The position numbers and the translations under genes were made by a program. The notes beneath the pieces are model-generated. The model worked only from the letters and a program-made list of their open reading frames with translations, was not told where the DNA came from and did not search any database. From Edaphochlamys debaryana (lineage: Eukaryota; Chlorophyta; Chlorophyceae; Chlamydomonadales): DNA of 64,000 nt. Location of the stretch: positions 124,001 to 188,000 of the forward strand of contig JAEHOE010000108.1 in assembly GCA_016858145.1 (NCBI GenBank), read 5' to 3'. How positions within the stretch are numbered: position 1 is the first letter of the stretch; every line of letters starts with the position of its first letter. Of the stretch, positions 35,311 to 46,280 are shown in pieces.

Positions 35311-36319
35311 CATTATAGCCGTTGCCCCAATGCCATTGGCAATGGAGTAGACTTTGCTATCAGCCGGGTGAAAGCCCCGGTAGGTGGATCTTCCGCCGTG
35401 TTAGGGCTTAGGGGGGCTAGGGCCCAGCCCGTTTCGGCGATACGTGCAAAACGCGTCTGCCCCGTTGCTCCTTCTGCTGGGGTGATGCCTCCCATGGTAG
35501 CAGTGCGGCCGTGGGGTTTGAGGTCTGGCGCTCCCAGGGGCCATGCAAGGTTGGTGCCCCCAGCCCCCGTGCCGGGTGACCCCTAGCCAGTGGTGATGTG
35601 GCAGAGGACCTAGCCTCTCTTGCAGCTGGTCTGGCGCTTGGACAATGCGTGCCATCTCAGCAAAGACTTAGGGGGCCGTTCGTGTTCGTGTACCATACAC
35701 GCACCCTCAGCCCTACCTCTGCAGCTATCCCAAGCCACCGATCAGCCCATGGACAAGAACCTACTATAGGCCAATGTCCATCTTGACCGTCGACCCGGGG
35801 TCTCTGGGCTCCAGCTCGGCCCTCCCGTAAAGCTGCGGGCGTCCCTCCTACCGTGCCCGTGTTCGGCCCCACCCGGTTCACACACGCCAAGCAAGCCCCA
35901 CGTGAACCGTAGACCAATGAGCTAAGCACCAGGTGCCGGCTCACAGTGCCGCCCCCACCCGCGTTTCAACGCTGCTCATCCGCGCCCCATCTGGCCGCTG
36001 GCCTTTGACCAACCAAACCGTAGGCCCACGAGGGGGGCTCTCCTTGCAGGAGCCGCTGCTGGCCGCTGGGTGCCCAGGCGCGAAGGGGCCACGGTGGACA
36101 CAGCAGGCGACACGCGCTCCTTGGGGCTCGTGGGCTGGGACGGGCGGCGGGGCGTGCTGGCGGCGAGTGCTGTTGATGTTGCTCTGCAGTGAAGGTTAAA
36201 TCCGGGTAAGCATTCGTTTGCAGTCATGGGAGGTTAATCTCAACAAGCGACCAGGCCTTGCCCTGATGCTTGATAGGGTTCCCGCTAACAAGTTCGTGCC
36301 GTAGGCTCCCCCGCCGCAT
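35311..36319. other. Intergenic region
   Basis: No gene is supported. I looked here for the missing C-terminal half of family-X gene 3, for example counterparts of the SWEDY or WYPHH blocks, and did not find it. Confidence 0.4.
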
Positions 36320-39300
36320 TCACCTGCCGCCGTGCTCCTTGTTCTCGCCTCCTGTCACCGCCGCTCCGGCCTGCTTCCCGCCACTGCTGCGGCCACCACC
36401 TGCTGCCTGCCGCCTGCCCCTGCTTGGGGCTTGGGGCGCAGGCGGCTCGCTCGCCGCCGCCCCGGCGGGGTTTGAACTCCCAGCCTCGGGCTGTCCCCCG
36501 TCGCCGCCCTTGTCCTCCTCGCCCTTGCCTCCGGTAGGAGCCGCGCCTCCTGCACCCCCCTTCTTGGGATCTCCTTCCAACCGTTGCTTGGATTGGACGA
36601 GCACGCACGAGTGACATGCCGTTTGCGTGCCAGACGTGCCGCTTCTCCGCCCGGTAGGTCGATGGGATCACCCTGCCCGGGTTGGGGAGGATCTCCTTCG
36701 CCTGGTCGGGTCGCACACGCAGCCAGGGCATGGGGCGGCATGCGGCACGGACGGGTTGCTCACATGTGACGGGGTTCGTCAGGGTTCGCCGGAGCGTCGT
36801 GGGGTTCGACCGAATTCCGGGCGAAGCCAAATGCACATCTGGAGCTGAGCAAGGGTTACATACCGGCCCGATCACCTCATGAGGCGGGCATTCAAACATA
36901 CGTACGTACCTCCTCGTACGACAGGTCTCCCGGGGCCGCGAGTACGAACCGCAGTACGGGCGTGCCGGCTGGCCAGCAGCGGTTGCCGGGCCCCAGGTTG
37001 CCGCTGGTCTGCAGCAGCATACCGCCGGCCCAAGGCGGCGGGGAGGACCACCTCCACCGCCGCCGCTGGAGCCCCCAGCGACCGGCGGCGCTGAGCTTCC
37101 GCTGGGGCCAGCGCCGCTGCCGTCGTCGCCACCCGCGATGGGAGGGACCTGCACGCGTCATGCGGGCGGGCAGTGAGGGCGTTACCCTAGGCAACGTGGA
37201 CGTAACGTAACGTGCATGTAAAAGCAATATAAGGCTCAGCCCCTCGGCGCCCCCAAAGTGAAGTGCTACTGCGTGCTTACCAGTTGCACCTTGCTCCGGG
37301 TTAGGCTGGTCAGCTCTCCCAAGCCGCTTTGTTGCTGGGGACGAAGTGCAACGAGGGGCACACCGCATCAACCACAAGATGCATGCAGTGGACGCTGCAC
37401 GCAAGCTAGGGATGGCCATTCAGCCACCATGCATGGCAAGCGGAATTCCTGGAAGGCGGCGGCGTGATGCGGTACGGGGCACATTTGGGCACTGCCGTGG
37501 TGTAACGCTCACCCACTCACCACCCCCTTGGCGACGTACGCCACCTGGGAAAGCACCTCGTGCGGTTTCTTGCGAGGCCAGACCGTGGCTGGGGTCTCGC
37601 CGCTGCGCACGAGGTGCACCAGGCGGTGGTGGACGTTCTCGCAGAAGGTGGGCTCCCAGAACATGGCGTGCGCTAGGCGGAGCTCCGTGGGGTGGGTGCC
37701 CGCGGCCGGCGGGAGCAGGCAGGCGGGCGGGAACTGCTGCACAGCCATGGCGGTGGCCCAGGCCCCTGTGGGCGGCGGGGGAAGGAGGAGGCAAGAGGAG
37801 GGGTGTGACGGAGTGAATTATCACATCAGGCACGTCATCAGGCACGAGCGTCAAGCAGTGTGGCATGAGGGGAGTGTATAGGGACGGAGGCTGCCACACC
37901 CGCCCACGCACCGGCGGCCTGGGCGTCTGGACCCGACACCCCTTGGCCCAGCGATTGCGGGCCCTGGGGACCGGCAGGAGCCGCCAGAGGCACCGGGCCG
38001 ACCGGTCCGCCGCCAGCCGGAGCCCCCGCCCCCGCCCCCGCCCCTGCCGCCGTCCACGCCCCTGCCCCTGCCGCCGCGGCGGCGGCCGCCAGCCCCAGCA
38101 GACTCGCACTACTGCCGCCGCCGCCGCCCCACAGCCCCCCTGGTGGGGTCCCCGCAGTTAGTGCTGCCGCCGCTCCGCCGGACAGTGACGCCTCCTGCGG
38201 TGGAGACTGGGGTGGCGGCGGCGGCGGCAGCAGCGGCGGCGGCGCAGGCCATGGCGCTGCCTCCAGATCAGCGGCCAGCTGGTCGAGCGGCATGGCGTCT
38301 GGTGCCAGGGTGACCACCCCCTCTTCGGCGCCGCTGCTGCCGCTGCCGCTGTTGCCGCCGGCGGTTGCAAGACGCCGTCGCTGAACGCTGCTCGGGCTGG
38401 GATGGGTAATGAGGGGGGGGCGAGCGGAATGAGGGAATGGGCGGTTGTTGTGGGGAGCTTGACGACAGAGAGCAGCAGAGGGCGGGGGACGCAGCTGAGG
38501 GCAGGGCCGAAGAGGCAGTTGTGCAACGCACAACAGCGCAAGGCACTGCGGCACACAGCAACGCCCCTGTCCCAGCTGGCCTACCTCGTCCTGACCGCTG
38601 GCAGTCGAGCCAGCGGCGGCTGCAGAAGGCGGCAGGCGCAGCCCGGCCCTCCCAGCTGCTCAACCAGCGCCCGCCTGCGGGCCGCAGCAGCGTCGGCCGT
38701 TGGCTGGGCCCGGCGCGCTGTGGGGCCAGCAGAGGGGCGAACGGGCAAGGGAGCGGTGCAGAGGTGGGATGGGGCTCGGAGGCGTCAGCACACAAGCAAG
38801 CAGCTTCAAGAACACACATCTAAGGCAGGCAACCCTTTGCACACCTGCCGCTGCCTGACCGCCTGAGACCGCCTCTGCAGGGCCGCCGGGGTGCAACCCC
38901 TGGCCCTGTGTCACGCCCACAGCGGCGGCCGCCGCCATAAGCAGCGCCGCTGACGAGCTGCCGCCGCCGCCGCCCGCGCCGCCAGAGCCTAGCACAGGCG
39001 CTAGCAGAGCCGCCGCTGCCGCCCCTTCTCCAGAGGCTGCAAGCGCCGGGATCGCCGCCCCAGGTCCGGACATGGCCCCTACTTGCAGCGCGTGCGGCGG
39101 TGGCGGCGGGGGCAGTAGTGCTGGGATGACAGGCCCCGGCACCTCCGCTGCCGCCGGCGCCGCCGCCGCAATGAGGTCCACTGCCATGGGCTCGTGTATC
39201 GGTAGCAGCAAGTCGCCGGGATCTAGGGGGAGGTGGCCCTCATCGTCCCCGAGGTCGCCCTCGCCCTCCCACGCGGCGAGGACCGCTTGCGCGCTGCGGT

Positions 39301-39361
39301 CACCTCCAGCCCCGCCGCCGCTGCCGCCGCTGCCTGGCCCGAACCCGCCCGCATCCGCCAT
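36320..39361 (-). CDS. Family-X protein 3, C-terminally truncated
   Basis: Likely exons: 39361 to about 38936, 38380-37912, 37765-37521, 37334-37281, about 37117 to 36910, then one from about 36735 downward. Conserved blocks shared with genes X1 and X2 appear in the same order: CENVHHRLVHLVRSG...EVLSQVAYVAKG, then GGMLLQTSGNLGPGN...RFVLAAPGDLSYEE, then ILPNPGRVIPSTY...VWHANGMSLV. The N-terminal 300 residues are Ala/Gly/Pro-rich. After the MSLV block the frame that best matches the relatives is shifted by one base near 36,612. It runs through Gly/Lys-rich sequence to a stop at 36,320; the unshifted frame stops at 36,285. The second half of the family (ankyrin-like, SWEDY and WYPHH blocks) is missing. 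This is either a degrading copy or a shortened product. I do not recognise the family. Confidence 0.6.
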
Positions 39362-40724
39362 GCGCTGCTGGGCTCTGCCGCCGTCTGAGGAGCGGGCCTG
39401 AGGCGGGGAGAGCGAGGGTAAGAAGGCATGGGGCGGGATGGGGCGCGAGCTGAGGGCGAGGTGCAGTGCGGGGTGCGCGAGGACGGGCCAGCGGGTTCGG
39501 GCCCGTGCGAGACGCCAGCCCCTGCCCCGGTTCGCATCGCAATCAGGGACTCACTTGCCCCCCAGCGTCGGCAGGCGAGTGAGCTGCAGACGCGAGAAAG
39601 CGGGCTTGGATCCGAGAAAGCTCTCGAAGAGAGCGCGCCCGAGCCAGGGCAGGCCAATTAGGTGAACGTGTGCATAGCCTAGCTTTGTACTCGTGAGAGC
39701 TGGCAAGGCAGGCGAGCCTCGAGCGCGCAAGCGACGCGACAGGTGCCCCGGCGACGACGACTGGCGCTCAGCAATCAGGGCCGCGCAGGTCCGGGCGAGG
39801 CACTACAAGGATAGTAACTTGGCAGTGCTTGTGATCGGCATGGGCGGCTGACGAGGAGGAAGGCGTTTGGGGGATGCGCCCGCAACCCGCCGTGTATCTC
39901 ACGGCGACCGGCCTTGAGCGCGCACTGAGCCGCATGCAGCCCCTCGAGTGCTCTCCCGCTTTGTGCATAATACTGCGTGATCGACGGCTCGCTTCGTGCG
40001 CGAGGCAGGGCGACCCAGAACTCCGGAAGGTCAACCGTCGCGGTGCGCGCGAGTCAAGTCGGGAGTCCCAAGCCGCGAGCTGTTTGAAGCACGTTTATAG
40101 AGGCGATTAAAGAAAGGGAACGAGAACATGAATAGTGCACGACACGCCCCAAACCCCGCCCGCGGCCCCGGCCGGACCTCACCGTGGCTTCCACGGCGGG
40201 GCGCCCCAACCCGCCGGGGCTTCCACGGTGGGACTCCCGAGATGGTGTCCCAGATCTGCGCCGCCCCCATCCACCGCACCCTGCACAGCTCTCGCATGTC
40301 AGTGCTTCACACAGGGCTTGTCGGTGTCGCAGACCTAGACGGTTGCTCGCCCGCCCAGTCGCGCATCGCACATGCTGCCCTAGGCCTCGCGAAAACCCGT
40401 CACCGGTGTGCACCATGCTACTATAGGCGACTGAGAGGTCATAGCAGTGTCATAGCAGTTTCCTGGAAGTCCTCGCGGCGGTGCTGGGGCGAGCCGGAAC
40501 GCATCGTGCCTCGCGCCTGTCGCAACTCACTCCTCTTCTGAGCACACACGGCAAGGTGAGCAACATGAGCAAAACCGTGCCGATTTACACAGTTTGAGAC
40601 CACGCCACCGGTGCCCGTCGTGCCCGTCCTCCTGTCACACTCGCCCCCTGCACTTGCCCATCACAAACTCGCAACCTGGCGCCTGAACGCTCCGACCGCC
40701 GTGCCCGCAGAGACTGCACAACAA
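39362..40724. promoter_or_regulatory. Head-to-head promoter region of X3 and X1
   Basis: Gene X3 starts at 39,361 on the minus strand and X1 at about 40,725 on the plus strand. The 1.36 kb between them should hold both promoters. Near 40,180-40,230 a short direct repeat with GGCTTCCACGG occurs twice. No other gene is supported. Confidence 0.4.
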
Positions 40725-42881
40725 ATGCAGCAACAGTCGAACGGGCCCATCGGCGGTGAAGCTGCGGCTGATGGTTGGTCCTCGGGTCGTTGCGTCCTGT
40801 ACCGCCGCGTCGGTCCTGCCTCAGGCTCACACCAGCCCTGGTTGCGCACGTCCGCCCTGGACGCTGTGCCCATCCAGTATCCACAAGCTGTGCCGTTCTG
40901 CTGTACTGTACTGCTGCCCTCTCAGGTGACGGCAGCAGCCGTGCAGCGCAAGTGGACCTGCCGCCGCCTCAGCTCTCGCCGCTTCAGCTCTCGCGGTTCC
41001 CGTGGGCTTCGGCGGCGGCAGGTGGGCTGCAAGGCGCTGGGGTGCAGTTCCCGAACGACGCCTTGCTGGATGCGGCAGGTGGGTGGGCCGTTTGCAGATG
41101 TTGCTTGCTTGCACGGAGCGGGGTTGGATAGGTCTTGGGCGCCAGAGCCGCCGCCACGCCCTCGCTCGGCATACCGTTAATGCCGTAGACAAGTGAAGTA
41201 GGTAGGCTCGCTGGTAGCGAGCAAGGTTGATCCAAACTCTTCGGTTATGTGCTCCACACATCCCAGGAGGCCTGCCGCAGCCTTTAGTACCTGGAGGCGG
41301 AGCCGCACCGCCGCTCCAGCCGCAGTCGGACGGCGTAGACGGCGGCGGCACCGCAGGCCACGGCCATCCTCTCACTTTCCAGCCCGCCGCTGGAGCGCTG
41401 CCACTGCAACCGGGCAGCACCGCCGACGCGGCGGGGCCCAGTGACGCCGCCGCCGCTGCGCTGCAAGTAGCGCCGCCGCCAGAATCCGCAGCAGCCGGCG
41501 TAGCTGCGCTCCAGGCGGCGCGGTCGGGGATCTGCGGCACAGTCATCACCTTGTGGGATCTGTACAACGAGCTCAGCTCCGCCGAGCCGCACTACCTCGC
41601 CCACGCCGCGTCACAGTCTGGCGGCGGCGGCAGCGGCGCCGGCGGCGGCTGCGCTCTCGTCGAATGCGAAGCCCTGTCCGCATAAGTCGGCCTCCTCGAC
41701 GGGGCGGTGCGGACGGTTGCCGACGCCACCAAACCCATCACCGCCGCCGCCGCCTCTTCCTCTGCCGCCGCCGTCACCTCTGCTGCGGCAGGCGCGGCGG
41801 AAGCGGACCTGTCGGGGCCGCCCGACCGGGCAGCTCGGCAAGGGCAGGCACGAACCTCCTGGCGAAATACATTGCCATCCACGACTGGAGCGTCGAGATC
41901 CACGATGCTAAGCTGAAGCCGTTGGTGCGGCGGTACCTCATCGGCATGCGGGGAGCGGATACCCCGGGGTGGCCGCCGCCAAGGGACGACGAGGTGGCGT
42001 GGCAGGTGGTGTACCTGAGTACGAAGAAGAAACAGGTGCGTGCCATGTTACCTAGAGGTTTTGTGCTGGAGGTTTACAGTTGCGCACATCAGCTGGGTGT
42101 CGTACGTTGCCATGCCTACCTACCCGACGCTTGTTGGCTGTCATGCATGCAGGGCTTTGGCTGTGGCAAGCTATCTATCAGGCGCGACCGCTGGCACCCG
42201 CACCCAGGTGTGTTGGTATTGGGGTGGGCGTCATCAGTTGAATGGTGATCTTGATATTGGGTGGGCGCGTACCTTGGTTGCCCCTTTCAAACAAGAGAAC
42301 TGTGTTGGCCCCTCCGTTTGCGTTATCTTCCCGTACGTAGCCCGAGGCCATCCTGGCACCCATCGGGGGCCTAGGGGGCCCTGAGAGCAGCCTGGAGGCC
42401 AGGTTCGGATTGCTCGAGGTGAAAGGCCCCTTGAACAACGCGAACCCCCACGGGAACCCGGGCAACGTCGGCCGTCGCTTCTGGCTCATCCTGGCTGGCA
42501 CGCAAAAAGCAGACGGGGTGGGTGCGTGCGGGCCAACGGCATCCAGCCGTTTGCTCCCTTATTAAACGCCTAGGCGCAAGAACAATTCCTCTGACGTTGC
42601 CTTGCCTGTACTCACTCCGTTCAGGCCAGGGAACCCACAGAGGAAGAGGTGAGCGCGTGTCTAAGACGTCTTTAAGACAAGAGAGCTCATGCTTCTACCC
42701 GCTAGTACTCAGCGACGTCTGCTTGGCCCAACGCTCAGGCCACGGCGCTGCTGGGACCTGACCCGGAGTGGAAGTCTCAGCAGACGGCCAAGGGGGAGGA
42801 GTTCTTCTGGATGTCGGCCAACTACTTGATGATTATCCAAAACAAGACCGGCAAGAAAGCGGGAGGCGGCGTGGGCGGTGG

Positions 42882-42934
<53 letters not shown>

Positions 42935-45900
42935 GCGGCGGCGGGGGAGGCAGCGGAGGCGGGGGAGGCAGCGGAGGCGGGGGAGGCAGCGGAGGCGGGG
43001 GAGGCAGCGGCGCACAGCAGCACCGGGCAGCTGGCGGCAGACCGGGCAGAGCCAAGCGGCCATCCCCTGCTGCAGTGCCGCCACACGACGACGGAAGCGC
43101 CGGTGCGGCTGCGGCGACCGGCGCGGGAGGCGGAGCGGCAGCAGCAGAGCATGAAGCGCCGGCAGGGGCCCAGCAGCAGACGGCGGGCGGCCGTGGGCGC
43201 GCCGGCGCCCGCGGCCGCGGCCGCGGCCAGGCTGGGGGCGGACCGGGAGGTGGAGGTGGAGGTGGACGGGGCGATACCGAGGTGCCGAGGTGCGTCTTTC
43301 TGGAGAGGTTCACTGCAGCAGATCTTTCGAGTGGATCATTGCGGACGGACTTGCCTCCCCTCATCCCGACAATCGGCCTCCCTATCACACTTCTCCACAC
43401 CCCCTCCCTGCAGCAGCGCCGCTGCTACCTCAGCCCTGCTCCCTGCCTCAGGCCCCGACTGCTGCCCTCTCTCGCTGCCCGCCCCGCCCTTCCCTCCCAA
43501 CACAGTGCTACCGGCAGCGGCGCTGCGGCCGCTGCGGCGGCCCGCCCCTATCCCGGCCCTCCTCCGCTGCTGCTGGGCCCCTGCGGCCCCGCGGACATGT
43601 GCAAGTGGCAGACCGACGTGCAGACCTGCATGAACCACGTCTACTACTTCATGAAGGCCGTGGCCCTGGGGGACATCGAAGTGCGTGACTGCGCGTGGAT
43701 GCCGTACACAGCGGTAGTTGCCGTACATGTCGTACAGTCGTACCGGCATGTCTCATGTTGTAGGGCAACGGTAGAGCGCTAGCACGTCTTAGGCGGGGCG
43801 TGATCCCGCGAGCAGTCCTAGAGCGGCTAGCTCTGTTGACTGTCCCCGACTACTGGCCGGTTAAGACTCTTCTGGGCGGCGGCTGGTGTACGGCAGTCAC
43901 CGTTCATCGGCCAGCCGGCGTAGGTTCTGTGCTCTAGACCCGAATGCGTAATCATGCCATAGAGGCAACGCTCTATCTGACAGGGTCATCGACGGGCGGA
44001 GATTCTCTCTGTGCACGAAGGGTCGCGGTCCGGAACGCACTAGAACATTCCGTCCCACAACATCTCACCACCCGTACCGGCACCGGCATGCTGTAACTCC
44101 CTCCATGCGCACGCCTGCCTACTTACTCCACCGCAAGGAGATGGAGAACGTGGAGCCGCACCTGCCCAGGCTGGCGGGCGGCGCGGTGGACTGGGGGAGG
44201 TTGTGCGTGGAGAGCAGCTCGCCGCTGCACGTGGCGCTCACGAGGCATGAGGAGTGGTGCGTGCGGGCTACGGGGGCGGCGGCCGGGTTGCCGGACTAGT
44301 GCTTGATGGGTCGCTCGGCCGACGCTTTGTGTACGTACGATGTGTACGTACGATGAGCGGTGCGTGGGCGGCGGCGGCTCAACTTCCGGGTGGGCAGCAC
44401 CCCTGTTGCTTGTTGGTAACCCGTTTCGTTCTAGTGGTGCTTGGGGCGACGTCCGCCAGCTTCGGCTTTGGCAGCAGCCCTGATAGTTGCTTATTGATGG
44501 CCCTTATCCCCGATCAAACCATACTTGGCCACAGGCCGCCTAAGGGCTGGTCCGGGCCGCGCCAGTCCAAGGACCCCCCTGCCTCGATCGGCATGCTCGG
44601 GTCCTGGACGATCACCAAGGAGGACTTCGGCAAGCTCCCGCCCGTGACCCCCGAGCAGCGCCTGGACGTTGTGAGGTGGCTGCTGGAGCACTCCGGCGGG
44701 GCGCTGGCGGAGGTGGCCACAGCGGCGGGGCCGTCACAGCCGGCGGCGGGCGGCGGCGACGACGGAGGTGGATCGGGGGCGGGCCCCAGCGGCAGCGCTG
44801 CCGCCGGCGGCGGTCGCTCGGCTCTGGCCATGTCCCGTAACACAGAGGGGTGAGCCGCTAGCAAGGCAGCAGGGCGGGATCGGGATCGGCGTCATGAGGT
44901 GCACGATGCCAGGCCAGGCCAGGCCAGGCCAGGCCACAAAACGTCCCTCACCTCCCACCCATCGATTCCTCCCCGCAGCTCCGTGCCGCTCATGTGGTGC
45001 ATGCGCTACGCCGACAGCGACGGCTGGGACTGGTCGCCACTGGTGCCCCTGCTGCTGGAGCACATGAGCTGGGAGGACTACGTCATGGCATACACCAAGA
45101 AGGGTGCGTGGGGCGTGCTGGGTAGTTGGCCCTGGTTGGTTGGCCCTTAGCTGTCCGTGGATGTGCCTGGGGAGGGGCGGTTGGCCTCTGGGCGGTCTGG
45201 ATTAAGCAAGTGTCAAGTGGCACCTGGACCTGGCGTGGTTAGTTGGGCATACGCTTGGCGGTCTGGTTTAAGTGGTACCTGCAGCTAGCTAGACAGGTGC
45301 AGGGCAGTCAGGTGGATGGCCCAAGCAACGCTCATGTCGTCTGCCAACTTGTGCTCCCCGTTGCCCCCTTCCCGCAGCGTGGTACCCCCACCACCTGGCC
45401 ACCTCCAAAGCCAGCCGCCCCTGGCCCCGGGACCAGCCCGCTGCCGCCGCCGCCGCCTCGGCCTCCGGCTCCGGCTCGGCATCTGGGGCTGCCGCCAGCG
45501 ACGCCGCCACCGCTTCCGCCGCCGGCGCCGCCGCCTCCAGCGTCGGCGCCGGCGACGTGGGCGGCGGCGGCGCGACCGGCAGCGCCGTGCTCCCCTCGCC
45601 GCCGCCTCCGGAGCTGGGAAGCGGCACGGCGGACGCCTCGAGCCCCGCGGCGGGTGGCGGCGGCGGCGGCGGCGGGCCGGTGCCGGCGGCGGCGAGGTTC
45701 AAGGGCACGGAGGGCGGCTTGAGGGTGCTGCTGCGGGCCAGCGCAGGAATTTCTGGACCGTAAGGCGGCTGAGGCGGCCAGGGCGGAGGCGGAGGCGCTC
45801 GTAGCGGCTACCCGCGGCCGCGGCGGCAAGGCGGCAAGGACGGCCGCAGCGGGCCGCATCAACGCCGCCGCTGTGTGGAAGGACTCCACTCCGCAGTCCC

Positions 45901-46280
45901 TGGTGGAGGCGCTGCTGTTCCACCTGCAAGCCGGCGTCTACGACCGGAAAGCGCTGGACGCCGTGGCGGCAGAGCTGGTGCGTGTGAGAGAGGCCCCTTG
46001 CACTTGCTTGTGGATGCCCTAGCCTGCTGCGCAATTGGAGTCGCACTAGGAGCGAGGCCACAAGGGAACTCGGGCGGTCGGGGCTTGCTTGGCATACATG
46101 GCCTGACCCCTGGTTCCGCACGCTTGATGTATAACACCCCATACATGGCCTGACCCCTCGGCTCCCTCCCCCCAGGGCCTGGCCGTGTACGACCCCGTGG
46201 CCGCGGGGGTGCCCCACCCGGACGGCTCCCGCGCACTCGACACACTGGCGGACAAGCTGGGCGGCATGGGCCTCAGCTAG
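40725..46280 (+). CDS. Family-X protein 1, with a frameshift near its 3' end
   Basis: Predicted exons: 40725-40773 (tentative), 40926-41078, 41267-41552 and 41792-42035 (junction tentative), 42341-42517, 42739-43289, 43518-43680, 44138-44256, 44535-44849, 44979-45103, 45378-45977, 46176-46280. Phases agree except that the 45,378 exon carries one extra base, for about 960 codons. Blocks shared with X2 in order: DEVAWQVVYLSTKKK, GLLEVKGPLNN...FWLILAG, EFFWMSANYLMIIQNKTG, MNHVYYFMKAVALGDIE, SSPLHVALTRHEEW, RLDVVRWLLEHSGG, PLMWCMRYADSDGWDWSPL, MSWEDYVMAYTKKG, AWYPHHLATSKASRPW, LVEALLFHLQAGVYD, LADKLGGMGLS. The PLHVAL and VVRWLLE pair looks like one degenerate ankyrin repeat. The frame entering the exon at 45,378 stops at 45,763, but the last blocks are in a frame one base away. 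The gene is therefore disrupted, or the assembly has a one-base error. Function unknown. Confidence 0.72.
42886..43015 (+). repeat. Poly-Gly tract and 18-bp Gly/Ser minisatellite in X1
   Basis: A GGC/GGT run is followed by four copies of an 18-bp unit (GGAGGCGGGGGAGGCAGC) that encodes GGGGGS. The tract lies inside the X1 exon at 42739-43289, just after the QNKTGKK block, where X2 has its own Gly/Ala insert. Confidence 0.9.
44908..44938 (+). repeat. Pentanucleotide repeat
   Basis: Five to six copies of CCAGG/AGGCC lie in the X1 intron between the exons ending at 44,849 and beginning at 44,979. Confidence 0.85.

Noticed and set aside
37020..37150. Frameshift in the Gly-rich part of X3
   Set aside because: Using the CAG acceptor near 37,118 instead of the one farther upstream gives the conserved frame without any shift, so no mutation need be assumed.
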